Source: Enoplolaimus lenunculus (taxonomy: Eukaryota > Nematoda > Enoplea > Enoplida > Thoracostomopsidae). Taken from it: a stretch of DNA of 64,000 nucleotides. Positions 1 to 11,400 of this stretch are shown here, one piece after another (the stretch's first letter is position 1; every line of letters starts with the position of its first letter). The stretch spans positions 124,001 through 188,000 of the forward strand of contig JASANG010001546.1 of the NCBI GenBank assembly GCA_030248215.1, in the 5' to 3' direction. The notes under the pieces are model-generated. The model made no database searches. It was not told the origin of the DNA and saw only the letters and a list, made by a program, of their open reading frames with translations. Both the position numbers and the translations under genes were made by a program.

Positions 1-1164
1 GCGCCTTGCGCAATGCCGATTAAATCCGTGATGCCTAATTTCCTTCACATGTTAAGCCACCGTGACAATCTTAAATTTAAATCCACTCGACCTTACTTAT
101 TTCAACTTCCGCCTTTAACTCCAAATACACCAACGCAAACTCAAAACTGTAGGTAATAAATGCACAAACCGCAAGCTAAATTAAACGTCCGTTCTGTAAG
201 CAAGTCAAACCAAGACTGATTCCGGTCCTGGCTACCCATATCGGCATCTCGACCTCATTTGCATTTTTGCCGACACCCACAATTGGGTGTCCGCAATGCG
301 GTCGAGGTCGAGAGCCACACAACCGGTACTACAACAACAACAACAACCATGCCGGAGACACTCAATATAAAGCACCATTTTTGGTGCTGACATAGCCTAG
401 CTATGTCGTTAAGCGCAAATATAGCCAGCTCGATATGCACCATTAATCAATACCGTTCTATGGCCACGCAGGGCCCCAGGTAAGTTTACATTGCGGACAC
501 AGCCGCCATAGCATAGTTTTACCAATTTTTACGCCTTGTAGCAACGCCTAAGCCTAACTTAAGTTCTAAGAGAGACTAGGTGGAGCCAGGGACTCCCTTA
601 AGGTGTGGTTTTGATATAGGGTTTTATTTTAGTTTTAGTTTTTAGTTTGAAATAGGTTTAAGTGTGGCACAGCCACCTACAATAAGTATATTCCTAAGCC
701 TATACTTCAGCGTAACGATGAACCTATAAGCCTAAGCCTAAGCCCAAATCAAAATAATTCGGTCTTAAGGCTTAAGCTTACTCTTTGCGTCAAAGCAACA
801 TGGGCTACAAAGAGTATACTTTTTTATTCATTAAAATTTAAGTAAATATATCGTTGCTGGCTTTACAAAAATTGTTTGAATTTTTAATTTATTTAAAAAC
901 AAAGCTAAAACAAAATAATACCAGTTTTCACTCATTGTATATATTGTCTCGACATTAAAGCTTGAAAAAATATAGGCCTTTGAGCTCAAAAAATTAACTG
1001 AAAAAACATCTGTATTAAAACTTTAAAAGCGCGAATGGAACTGTATTAATATTTATTAAGTATACAGGAAATATACGAAGCTGTTCAAATACAAAATTAA
1101 CCAGTAAAATACAAGCAATTTTTGAGGGACTTTGTTTGAAAGAAAAAAAAGATTTTCAAATAGA
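1..1164. other. Intergenic, no gene seen
   Basis: AT-rich sequence with degenerate CCTAAG hexamers at 690-760 (probably a decayed GGCC-family copy, about 590-830) and a short ACA/CAA run near 330-348. No supported exon on either strand. Confidence 0.5.
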
Positions 1165-1307
1165 GGCTAATGTTACTTTTAGGGCCGTAATAGTAGATTA
1201 AGCGTATTCCTAAGCCTAAAACTAAGCAAAAAAACGTAGTCTATAATGTAAGCTTCAAGTACTCTTTTACAGATCCACCAGAAACCGAGACGGCCCTAAA
1301 ATGGTCC
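1165..1307. mobile_element. hAT-like MITE, GGCC family A (hexamer core)
   Basis: Termini GGCTAATGTTACTTTTAGGG and its degenerate inverse enclose CCTAAG-type hexamers. Flanked by perfect 8-bp target duplications CAAATAGA (1157-1164 and 1308-1315). Confidence 0.8.
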
Positions 1308-1402
1308 CAAATAGATATTTAAAGCGAAATGGCGTCTACACGAACTACGTTTGACTTTAAAACGGTACTGTTCAATAGAACTATGCTTGGGGTAAATCAT
1401 CG

Positions 1403-1525
1403 GCCAATAAGAACAGGGCCATATAACAGGGTGATATAAAGCATATATTCATAAGCCTAAACCTAAGCAAAAACCTAAAACTGCGGTCACCAAAAAACGT
1501 TCCGCCCCTGATGTTTTCAATGGCT
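1403..1525. mobile_element. GGCC family B MITE, diverged
   Basis: Begins GGCCAATAAGAACAGGGCC and ends CGTTCCGCCCCTGATGTTTT..GGCT, with CCTAAACCTAAGC hexamers inside. No clear target duplication remains. Confidence 0.6.
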
Positions 1526-1845
1526 GAAACATTGCAGGGAGACCAACGGATATATTCATCAAAAAATTGCTATTTTAAAATTGAATGTATGAGAAAAATG
1601 GTTTTAAAAATCTTTAATTTTAAGTCAATCAGACAAATTATCTTACAACACTAAACAATTTCATTCGTTTTGAAATGCAACAGTTTGCCGTTAATTTTAT
1701 TTTCAGTAGTCGAAACGGTTAAATATTTCGTAAAATTGTTTAAATTTTTTTAGTAAATCAATAGAAATGTTGAAAGGTTAACATTTTTATTCCTAAAACT
1801 AAAAAATGAAGTTTAATTAAAAATAAATTTAAAAGCCCTACACAT

Positions 1846-1980
1846 CATGGTGCAACCGGAGTTCTGCCTACGACTCTGGCTCCGGCAGAAAATCGGCATC
1901 CGGCTCCGGTTCCGGCAAGTTTCGTTCACCTGCGGCTCCGGCTCCGGTTCCGATATTTTTCACCTCCGCGTTGCACCCTG
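1846..1980. mobile_element. GGTTCCGG-family hAT-like MITE (family C)
   Basis: Starts near TGGTGCAACCGGAG and ends GCGTTGCACCCTG. The interior is repeated GGCTCCGGCTCCGG. Flanking duplication is poor. Confidence 0.55.
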
Positions 1981-2338
1981 CTGCACCCGTGCGAAATTTT
2001 GAAAAACACTGAAAAATACGAAGTTTCATTCACTTTTATTTAACTTCTTTTTACATGCATTAAATGACAGTGTAATATCAAAAATCTTAACCTTTAAATC
2101 ACAGTGTGTTTTCTATATAAAAAATTTATTATTTATATTTTTGTTTTTTCAAATTCTTTTGTTGCGGTTTTCAATTATTTTTGAACCAGACTTAACCTCC
2201 AAAGTGATATATATGACGGAAATGCCACCAGTTCCGGTTTGAATTAACACTAAACACTTTAATATATTTTGTTTCAATGTATAATGTGAATATATTTGAC
2301 TATTTGAGTAGTGTAAACCAAATATAGTTTAGTTTAGG

Positions 2339-2774
2339 GGCCGTATTCTCAAACGTAAATAGCATCTATCATCAGTTAGCAATAGGTTTTCAAACTGACG
2401 AATGCCTGTAATTGAAAGTGTCAAAATTGGTATAGAAGTAGGGGACATCAAATGAGAACAATGTGCTCAATCTTGATACTAACCATTCGCTTGTTCGAAA
2501 TTCACAAGACCTACACTGCAAAAAATGGTAAGTCAAATTGACTCTCTCCGAAATACCTAGACTCTACGGTACTACACAATCTGATTCAAATTCGACTCCA
2601 CCATGAGTCAAACGTGCGACTTAATGAGTCGAATTTGACTCTGGTGGAGTTGAATTTGACTCAGATTGTGCAGTCCCACAGAGCCTATTCGGAGGGAGTC
2701 AGCTTGACTCATAATTTTTTTGCAGTGTATCACCAACTGGTAATAAATGCTACATATATTTTAGAATACGGGCC
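2339..2774. mobile_element. GGGCCGTATTCTCAAA-ended MITE (family G), interrupted
   Basis: Terminal repeats GGCCGTATTCTCAAA and TTTTAGAATACGGGCC. Related copies lie at 28180-28410 and 60930-61158. It contains the TA-duplicating element at 2514-2727, so that one inserted later. Confidence 0.65.
2514..2727. mobile_element. Tc1/mariner-like MITE (family D), nested
   Basis: Inverted termini CACTGCAAAAAATGGTAAGT and its inverse, with internal AGTCGAATTTGACTC palindromes. Flanked by TA on both sides (2512-2513, 2728-2729), the mariner target duplication. Confidence 0.75.
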
Positions 2775-3929
2775 AAAGTGTAAAAAATCGGTCGTTTTTC
2801 GTTCCGGCCAAATTTATACAATGTAAAATTCGTTTGCAATTTTCCGCTTCTGATGCACTTTTATCAAAGTAAGCAAAAGTTTTAACTTTTACGAATTCGC
2901 ATCGTAGCCGCTCGCTGTGCACTAGAAAAACACAGTTTAAATGCGAATAATTGCAAACAGAGAAAAGTTCTTTTGGTTAATTATTAATGAGTTTAGATTT
3001 CGCATTCGATTCTTTATATCAAAGTTCAAACTCGAAAGTGAGCGAACGAGCGAGGTATATTTATTCTTCGAAGCGATTTATGAAGCATAAATTACTCAAA
3101 AGTGGATTTTTAATCATTTCAGATCACCGGCTTTGAAACGTAGAATAACAGGCATAAATCACGGCACTTTCTATACGAAACTTATATTTAACTGTAACAA
3201 TTTAAGGGAACTTATATATAGTTATTAGTTGAAGACAAAATACGATATATATAACGGCCAGGGCCGGAGCCGTATAATGAATTCAAAGCTAATACTTGCA
3301 TTCAAACATCAGAACGTAGCCTACAATTCTTCTTTCCGTGGCTTACTTACACGGACCCCATTGTCCCGGTCTCCTGATCTAGGCCGCCCAGCCAACATTG
3401 TTAATCGACCACAGCAAAGTTGATCTTTTCCCGGAGACGATTATACATCGCCATCTTTGTGAAGCTACAAAAACTGCAGTACCTACACTAAATCTTTAAT
3501 TCAAACGCAATTCCTCAATATATCTGTAGTATGTATATGGATCGCACTGTTTGAGCTTAAAATAAAGTTTCAAAATATCCTCGCTTCGAAATATTTGAAA
3601 TAATTCGTTGAAATCGTTTGAAGATCCTACGACAGTAGCTTCAGGTTGTCAAGTAGGCGTAGTACGTCTGGTTGACTTCAGTTGGTCTATTATTTTTGCT
3701 CAGCCTTAGGCATACTTATAGACCCATTGTTACGCTGAAGTTAGGCTTAGCCTTAGGAATAAAAAGAATATGGTGATATATATTATGTTACGTCCGTAGA
3801 ATAACACTTGTCATCTATTGCCAGCGTTCTTGTAACCCAAGTAAACATACTGACATTGTGTATATATTATGCAGCGTGAAAAATTTGTGTTCGAATGTTT
3901 TCTTTTAAAAATCTTTTAACTGAAGTTTT
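2775..3929. other. Intergenic, no gene seen
   Basis: AT-rich. Decayed TTAGGC-type hexamers at about 3685-3765. The small open frames lack similarity or splice support. Confidence 0.5.
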
Positions 3930-4070
3930 GTCCCATGTAAAGAACAGGGGCGGAACGTTTTTCTGCGGGACTAGAAAAGAGTAAACTTAAGCTTTACGCT
4001 ATTTTTGCTCGGCTTAGGCTTTAGGCATATGCTTATAATACTGTTCCGCTCTTGTTCTTTTACATTGGTC
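3930..4070. mobile_element. GGCC family B MITE (hexamer core)
   Basis: Termini CCCATGTAAAGAACAGGGGC and its inverse (GTTCCGCTCTTGTTCTTTTA) enclose TTAGGC-type hexamers. Perfect 8-bp target duplications GAAGTTTT at 3922-3929 and 4071-4078. Confidence 0.85.
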
Positions 4071-4282
4071 GAAGTTTTCAAAGATGCAACAAAGATTTAC
4101 AAACTGTTAACCATAGGGCATAACTCGTATAACATACGAAGTTTCACTAACGATTGCCGTAACCTAAAACGAAAATACAGGCGATTCATAGGTTCGGCAC
4201 TGTTCGATGCATTACTCCGTATCCTTTTCCTGGCGTAAAAATGAAACAAGGGCTATACGATTTCCAACGAAACTTCTAATGC

Positions 4283-4480
4283 GAGGTTCACGTTATAACT
4301 GGGGCAGCAGGAAACGCGTTTTGTCCCTACTTAATAGCGGATAACATTTTGTCTGCTAGTTGATCCGCTATCAAATTCAAAAAATTTGAATTGTCTGCTA
4401 TACTGATGTGATATTAACGGTTTGTTTTGTACTGCAGTATCATGATATATTCGAAATATTGGATGTCAGTATCGTATGAT
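4283..4480. repeat. Family F inverted-repeat element, left-end fragment
   Basis: Begins GCGAGGTTCACGTTATAACT followed by GGGGCAG and TTTTGTCTGCTAGTTGATCC, the same left end as the fuller copy at 5081. Confidence 0.5.
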
Positions 4481-5080
4481 ACCAGGGTTGTTTGCCGGAA
4501 TAGAATTTACCAGAAAAAATGGGTTTTTCCATTTTTTCATTTTTTGCGAGGGGAGTGGAAAATGGAAAAAATTAAACGGTTCTTAATTATAATTTGCAAG
4601 TAAATATGATATAAAATAACGTTTTTAGACGACATGTAACTATTTTTCATGCAAAACATTAACAGTGACCGTGTGTATATGTCCACCAGGACACATTATA
4701 TTCCGAAAAGAGCAAAAATTGCAGCAATTGAATATATAAATTGATTTCAGATGTGAAGCTTTGCCACGACCGTATGATTTGACACAAGACTAAGTCTAGC
4801 TTCAACCGCGCTTTGCTCGCGGGTTGCAGTAAACTAAGCGGCTTTGATGTCAGAAAACCCAAAAGCGTCTTGGGATTTAATATATATACTTACAAAAAAC
4901 AAGTGTGACTTCTTTAGCTCGCTCAACTTATGAGTTTCTGATGTTCCGATGACCTTCTCCGATTATTGCACGCCAAAACTTAAATTTTTAAAAAATTCAA
5001 ATTTTAAGGTCCCAAATTCATCCATTGAACTAAAGAATTTTTCATCGAAAAATTATACAAATTATAGACCATTGGATACA

Positions 5081-5753
5081 TGCGGGGTTCACGTTATAAC
5101 CGGGGCAGGCGGGACACGGTTTGTCCCATGTTGATTCGACGTCAACGTTAAAATTCGAGCTCTTATAGCGGGTCAACAGACATAACTCGAATGTTATGTG
5201 ACATTAGCGTACAAACCAGCGCTCTCAAATGATTAATGTGTACAAGGGATGGTATTTTACGTGATACTGTGGGACATTTATGCGAATATCATGATATTCA
5301 TAAATTACAACGATTATCATATGATATTCAGCGGGACAGTGTATATAATCTTTGGGTACTATGAATGAATAAAGTTGGACGACTGCGACACAAAGATGCT
5401 TTAAATATTAAATACACGTCTGGAAATCGATTTCCGACCCAAAACAGCTCAGAAAATCACTGTATAATTCAAAAATTCAAATTTTAAATTCTAGTATCAT
5501 GATTTTTAACAGGACAATGTGGGTATGTTACCTCAAGTATACAGACATTTGAAAATATATCATATGATATTCGCTGACAATACGTCGAATATCATATGAT
5601 ATTGAAGACAAAAGGTGACCTACACATGATGATAGCAGACAAATGCGACTTTTTGAATATGATATGGGGTCTATTAGCAGACAAAATGTAGCCCAATAGG
5701 CTAATAGGAACAAAACTTGTCCCAAGCTGCCGCTGTTATAACGTGAGCCCGCA
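5081..5753. mobile_element. Family F inverted-repeat transposon (non-autonomous)
   Basis: Left end TGCGGGGTTCACGTTATAAC and right end GTTATAACGTGAGCCCGCA are inverted repeats. The interior is rich in ATATCATATGATATTC palindromes. No transposase frame is visible. Other copies lie at 4283, 37985-38180 and 39835-40434. Confidence 0.7.
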
Positions 5754-7197
5754 ACAGGCTATACGGAGCTAAGATAAATATTGTTAAATGTTTCTCAATC
5801 AAACGTCTGGCTAACGAGTCAGTGAAGTTGTCTAACTTATCGAAAAACATTTCTGGGTGCCAAGTTTTAGTGAACTCGTGGCCTTAAAAATCGAATTGTT
5901 CGAAAATTCAGATATGGGCTCGGAATGATCAGGGGATGTCATCAGAAGCTCAAATATGCAGAAAGTTTAAAAATGCAAGCATTTTTGGGCAAACGCCGGC
6001 TAAGGGTGGGATGACTGATCACTCTGACAAAGAATTTCATTTTTTTCCGGAAAAAAATTAATGTTCGTCCGGCCATAACTGTTTTGCGGAAAAAACCCTG
6101 TATGATACTACGCTTTAAAGTGTTCGCAAAGCTGTGGTACACTAGCCTGCTTTTCGTGTAGAATGTCATTTCATACTAAAGTTTGAAATTTTAAATATAT
6201 TAAGAAAATTTTAGGCAGAAACAGAAATGTAGAAGCTAATTCAGCGTTCGAAATGCAACAACCTTTTATTATTCTATTTAGTGAGTACAATATGTTATCC
6301 TGCATAGTATCATGTATTTAGCCGACAGGCGGACCCGCATTTATTTTAAAATTAAAAACACCCTAAACGCTCTGATAAGTACAGGGCATCCTGTTTTACT
6401 GATATACAAACAAATCAGATACAACTAACAATTCGAAGCACAATTTTGGTTTTACTTGACTGTAGTGACCCAAATAAGAGGTGGCTGGGGTCCTCATTTT
6501 GAAGAATCCGTATCCCTAGTAAGAGTCCATAAGCGGATAGAGTCACTAAACCCCAATTATAGCCCATAAATCTCAATTATCAGTAATTGTAGCGCATATG
6601 ACTCCAGCACCAAATGAAGTTGAGTTCGAAACTTCAAAGCATACTTAAGTTTTGAAAGTATCATTCCAAAGTATAACCTTGTATTATCGCTCAAGCTTTT
6701 GATAAAAGGCAGAAAACGTTTAATACAACGGATTGTTGCAATACTGCATATATGTCAGTAAACGAAGGGTGGCGGAGGGCAGGCTGAAAATAAATAACAG
6801 TCCGTAACCGAATAACAGGGAGAGCTCCCTCTGGAGAGGCCAAACAAATCAGTCCCCAACTCATATTCGGGTCAATACAGTATACAGTTCCCGCCGGAAA
6901 GTGGCCAAATTTAGCGTCCGATCTAATATACTGTATATATAGTTTATAGCAGCACAAATTCTGTTCTGCAAACATTCCGCCAAACAATTAGTGTGAGCGA
7001 AACGCATTATCATTTACTCACCATCTCAACCATATTAAAAATTCTAATTTTATTTTGCTTTCAGTATAACTATCACTGTAGTGAAAATTTCGCAACAATA
7101 AAACAGTTCAAAAGCCAGGAAGTTGAGATGGTGCAACATCGATTTGACAATGATCGCACAATTTCAGTTGTAACATAAGTATATGTTGGCATAAAAC
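5754..7197. other. Intergenic, no gene seen
   Basis: Short open frames at 5942-6169 and 6691-6987 (minus) have no recognisable product. No clear repeat boundary found. Confidence 0.4.
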
Positions 7198-7378
7198 GGC
7201 CAATATTACTTTAAGGGGCGTAACAGTAGATTAAGCGTATTCCTTAAGCGTAAGCCTAAGCGTTGCAAAAATGTGTTCCTAAGCCTAAACCTAAGCAATA
7301 AAACTGTAATCTAGAATCTAAACCCACTCTTTTATACACCCACCAGAAACCTAGACGCCCCTTAAAGTAACATGGACC
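7198..7378. mobile_element. GGCC family A MITE
   Basis: Termini GGCCAATATTACTTTAAGGG and its inverse (CCCCTTAAAGTAACATGGACC) around CCTAAG hexamers. Flanks CATAAAAC / ATTAAAAC are a likely aged 8-bp duplication. Confidence 0.75.
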
Positions 7379-8439
7379 ATTAAAACTACGCATTATCACG
7401 ATTTAAACATTTCAAGTAATCATATATTTCGTTTATGTTGGTTTTAAAACAAGAAATTGTGCCATATAGTACATATATGTGCAGTATTCCTGTCAAATAC
7501 AGATTCGTTTAACCATGAAGAAAGATAAATAACTACATAACGTTTAGCAGACGAATTCTGACGCTGTAACCTTGCTTACAAGCTTGCTATCCTATTAAGA
7601 ATTAAACTTTTTTATGTATGCTAGTTTACAAAACTTCGGAAATGATAAAAAAGTACAAAATATTATTGACATTCGAAGCTTAAAACATACGCTCACAGGT
7701 AAAAAGCAACGTATAATTACGTAAATATACTGCATATTCTAAACATACCACGAATGACCCAAATGTTAAAACAAGATATGAGTATTAAATATATCATTAC
7801 AATTATTAAACGATCTAATCCTTACGGTAGTTGTGCACTTCAAAAGGGTGACGCTGTGACATGCGATGCCGTTGGTCTGCATTCGTCGACGACCGTCACT
7901 ATCCGGTTCCGTACCGGAATGCACGAGTTTGTAGCTACGCCAAAACAAGTAGACATGGTTGTTCTTTTACTACGACACCATCATTAAGACTCGACATCTT
8001 ATACACAAGTTGCACTACTAAACAAAATTACTCTGGAAATATCCGGCACACGAGACCAATCTTTAAGCCTGAGTATAGTAAAATGTCATCGGCAGTCGAT
8101 GATATTTCATCAAACGTACATACAGGGATATTTTAAAATTGTCAATCTAGCAAAACATACCAAGCAAACGATTGCCAGTCCCACACTATTACCGATACAT
8201 CCTTTAAGGTCACTTGAGATTAAACAAGATTCGCGTTTGTCGTCGCATACTATAGATGATTTTGGTTAATTTTCGTTAAAGATTTGCAAATTCGGTCGTC
8301 CAAATTAGTCCAATTTTCTCGTGACTAGAGATTAGATCGAGCACGACCCTAGCCACCCACGAACTTCTTGTACTTGAGTATTCTTCGCTAGCCAGACAAA
8401 AGCCTTCAAAGAAAACTGAAAACTGATTTGAGTGAGTTT
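7379..8439. other. 3' flank / 3' UTR of the CAAP1-like gene
   Basis: Directly follows the stop at 8440 on the minus strand. Overlapping small frames at 7754-8136 on both strands have no known product. The transcript end is not determinable here; no convincing AATAAA on the minus strand was seen. Confidence 0.4.
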
Positions 8440-11400
8440 TCAATTTGCTGATTTAACCGCCGGCGTTTTCTTCATCATCGCTTTAATTGCACGCGCTCTC
8501 AATTCAAGTTCGTACACTTCGCGTTCCTTTGGCGTCATTAGCGATTTATCCTTTGACTTGGCAGTCTGTTGCAGACCGGAGGAGGTGCGTCTTTTTTGAA
8601 CCTCATCGCTATCAATCGGTTCTGTTTTAATAGTTTTCCCAGTTGAATTTCGTGACGAGGGACGCATCTTTGATTGCCGTGATTTCTGCTTGTCTAAAGT
8701 TGGGTCAGTCTTCGACGGGCGTCGACTGTTTGTAGTTGCACGATATGTTGGCTGGCTCGGCTTCATTGAACCAGTACTGTCGACTGATTTGGTTGTCTTC
8801 TTTCCTCTTTCCAGCTGTTCGCTTTCTTCCTCACTTGATGATTCTTCGTCGCTACTTCCGCTGGTTCCACTTCCGCTACTATTGCTGCTACCGCCACTAT
8901 CATCACCGTCACTGCTAGTCTCGCTACTGTCCGACTTCTTCCCACTCGTAGCCGGTTTCCGTCTAACAACCGGCGAGTCAGGCGGTTCCTGTTTGATCTT
9001 AATCGGTGACGGTTTCTTTGACACCCGAACAGCTCCAGATCGCGACGTCTGATTGACCACAGCTGATGTTGTCGTATTACCATCGTCCTTCGACGCTTTC
9101 TTCACACTAGGCAAACGATAGCTTTTCGCAGCACTGTTCACCGACTTTCGCGATTCCGTAATACTTCCCCCGCCACTATCATCTTCAGCCTCCAAATGCG
9201 CCAATCGTATTGAAGCTTTTGGCTTAGACACGTTATCAGTGTCTTTGCGCCTGCTGGAATTTTTGCTTTCATCTCGACGATTTTCAACGCTACCGCCACG
9301 TTTGTAACTGTAATTATTCCGCTGGGTACGTTTATGACCTCCACCCCCGCTGGTGTGGCTAACCCTTGACTCCACTACTGGAGACGTTTCACCTTCTTCT
9401 AGCCTCATCTGCCGTGATCGATGTCTGTCCAACGTTGAGTCTTGTTTGTCGCGTGTTCTAGTATCCTCAGTTCCAGTTTTACGCCGCTTAACTTGCCCAC
9501 CAGACTCGTCGTGTTCATTGATTGTCCGTGTCCGTTTGTTTCGGGTAGTTTCACGACTTCGATTGTGGTCACCTCGGTAATATTCGTCACTGTCGTCCAC
9601 TTCAAATTTGATCTTGTTCATAGCAACTGCTTCGTGCTGCCGCGATCGTTTATCTTCATATCCAGTTGTCGATTTGCCAACTCTATTCAAAGAAGTTTTG
9701 TCGCCGCCAATACCGCCATCAACACTAGGACCGGACCTCTGACGTCGGTCCCGTTGCTTCTCAGAACTTTCCTCATCGTTTCGTCTCGAATTTACCCTCA
9801 GCCGCTCTTTGCAGCCGTCTTTTAATGATAAATTGTTCCCTCTAACGTGGTCCGCACCACGCATGCGTTCAGCAATCGAAAAAGTATTAACGTCATTGCC
9901 ATCTTTATCACGTCTTCGCCGTTTAGCAGAACTACCCACTCGTTCAGTCGATCTACGTTGATTTTCATCTGGCGTCTGGTCCCGATTTCTCGTCGTCGCC
10001 GTTCGATACACACGTGGCAGCCGGTCTTCGGTTCTACCACCATCTGTTTTGTCACGACGACTTGATCTATTCTCGACCGCTTTCCGAGATTTTTCAGTTC
10101 TGTTGCTACTCGAGTGATCTCTACGAGTTCCGCTCAGTTCTCGATGACCATGACTGCTGTTGTTCCCACCGTTTGGTTCCACACCTCGGAGTGATGCTTC
10201 TAATTCGTCGTCAACGATTTCCGATTTTACAACAACCTTTCGTCTGCTAGTCGCCCCCGCGATACCAGCGTCGCTGTTTTCTTTTCCATCACCTCGTCTT
10301 CTAGACTGTTCGATACTACGATTCGCTCCCTCATGCCTAGATCCATCTGTACATGTTATCCTTTCACTATCCCCAACATCAACCTTTGACTTTTGATTGC
10401 TGCGATGTCTATTTCTATCACTCAATCTATCACTTGTTCTGACAACTGTTGTGTCATCGCCTTCATCATAGCTTTGTCCTCGCCGCCGGCTATCAGACGG
10501 ATTATCGGTGTTGCCCTCCAGTGCCCCCCGAAAACGATTACGTCTGACGTCCAGATGCAACTCACCTGCTGTAATATCATCGTCGTCACAGCTTTCTTCC
10601 TTGTTCCGGCGTCGCTTCCGTCGCGTTGAGTTCTCCGCCACAGATGCTGTCTCGGTGTTTCCGGTTCGTCGGCGTTGATCCACCAACTCATTTACGTGCG
10701 CGTTGATATCTTTTCGTCTCCGCCGGCTTTGGTCGCGTTGGTTCATTTCATGCCGCGTTTGACCATCTAGACTATTTCGCCTACGTGGCGACAGCTGTCT
10801 GCTGCCATCATCACCAGTTTGCTGCATCAACGACCGAATTGGCATTTCAGGCTCGTTTACCGCAGCATCTCCGCTATGATCATACGAGCGTCGCTTTCTT
10901 CGTTGCCCACCGCCATCTGCGTCGTCATAACCATTCATTTGCTGTAACCTCCTTTCATATTTTCGATGACTACCTGGCGAAGCATCTGTATCTAATGTCT
11001 GTTGATGGCCTCTGAGATCTTCGTTGTCCATCTCGTCGCTTGAATCTGACCACGCAGTTTCGTTTGGTGCCCGAAATTCATAGTCTTTAGCATTATCGGC
11101 CACTCCAGTACCTCCACCGGCAGACTTACTATCATCGGGCTCTATCAAGGGCCGGAAACGCTGTTGTGGCGGTATACGTTGTCGTCCATCGGTCTGAAAA
11201 TCAGTCTCATCGTCGTGAATTCGATTTTCGTGGCGAGTAAATCGTTCATCCCTTCGTTTGTGTCTACCCTGCTTCCGGCGCCGTCCCTCATCGCAAAAAT
11301 TGTCTCTATCCAATTCGTTACTGGGGCTGCCGCCATAAAAGGGCGGTGGCGGTGTCGTCCTCGAGTCAAAATCATCTAATCGTCCGCCCAGTTCACCATT

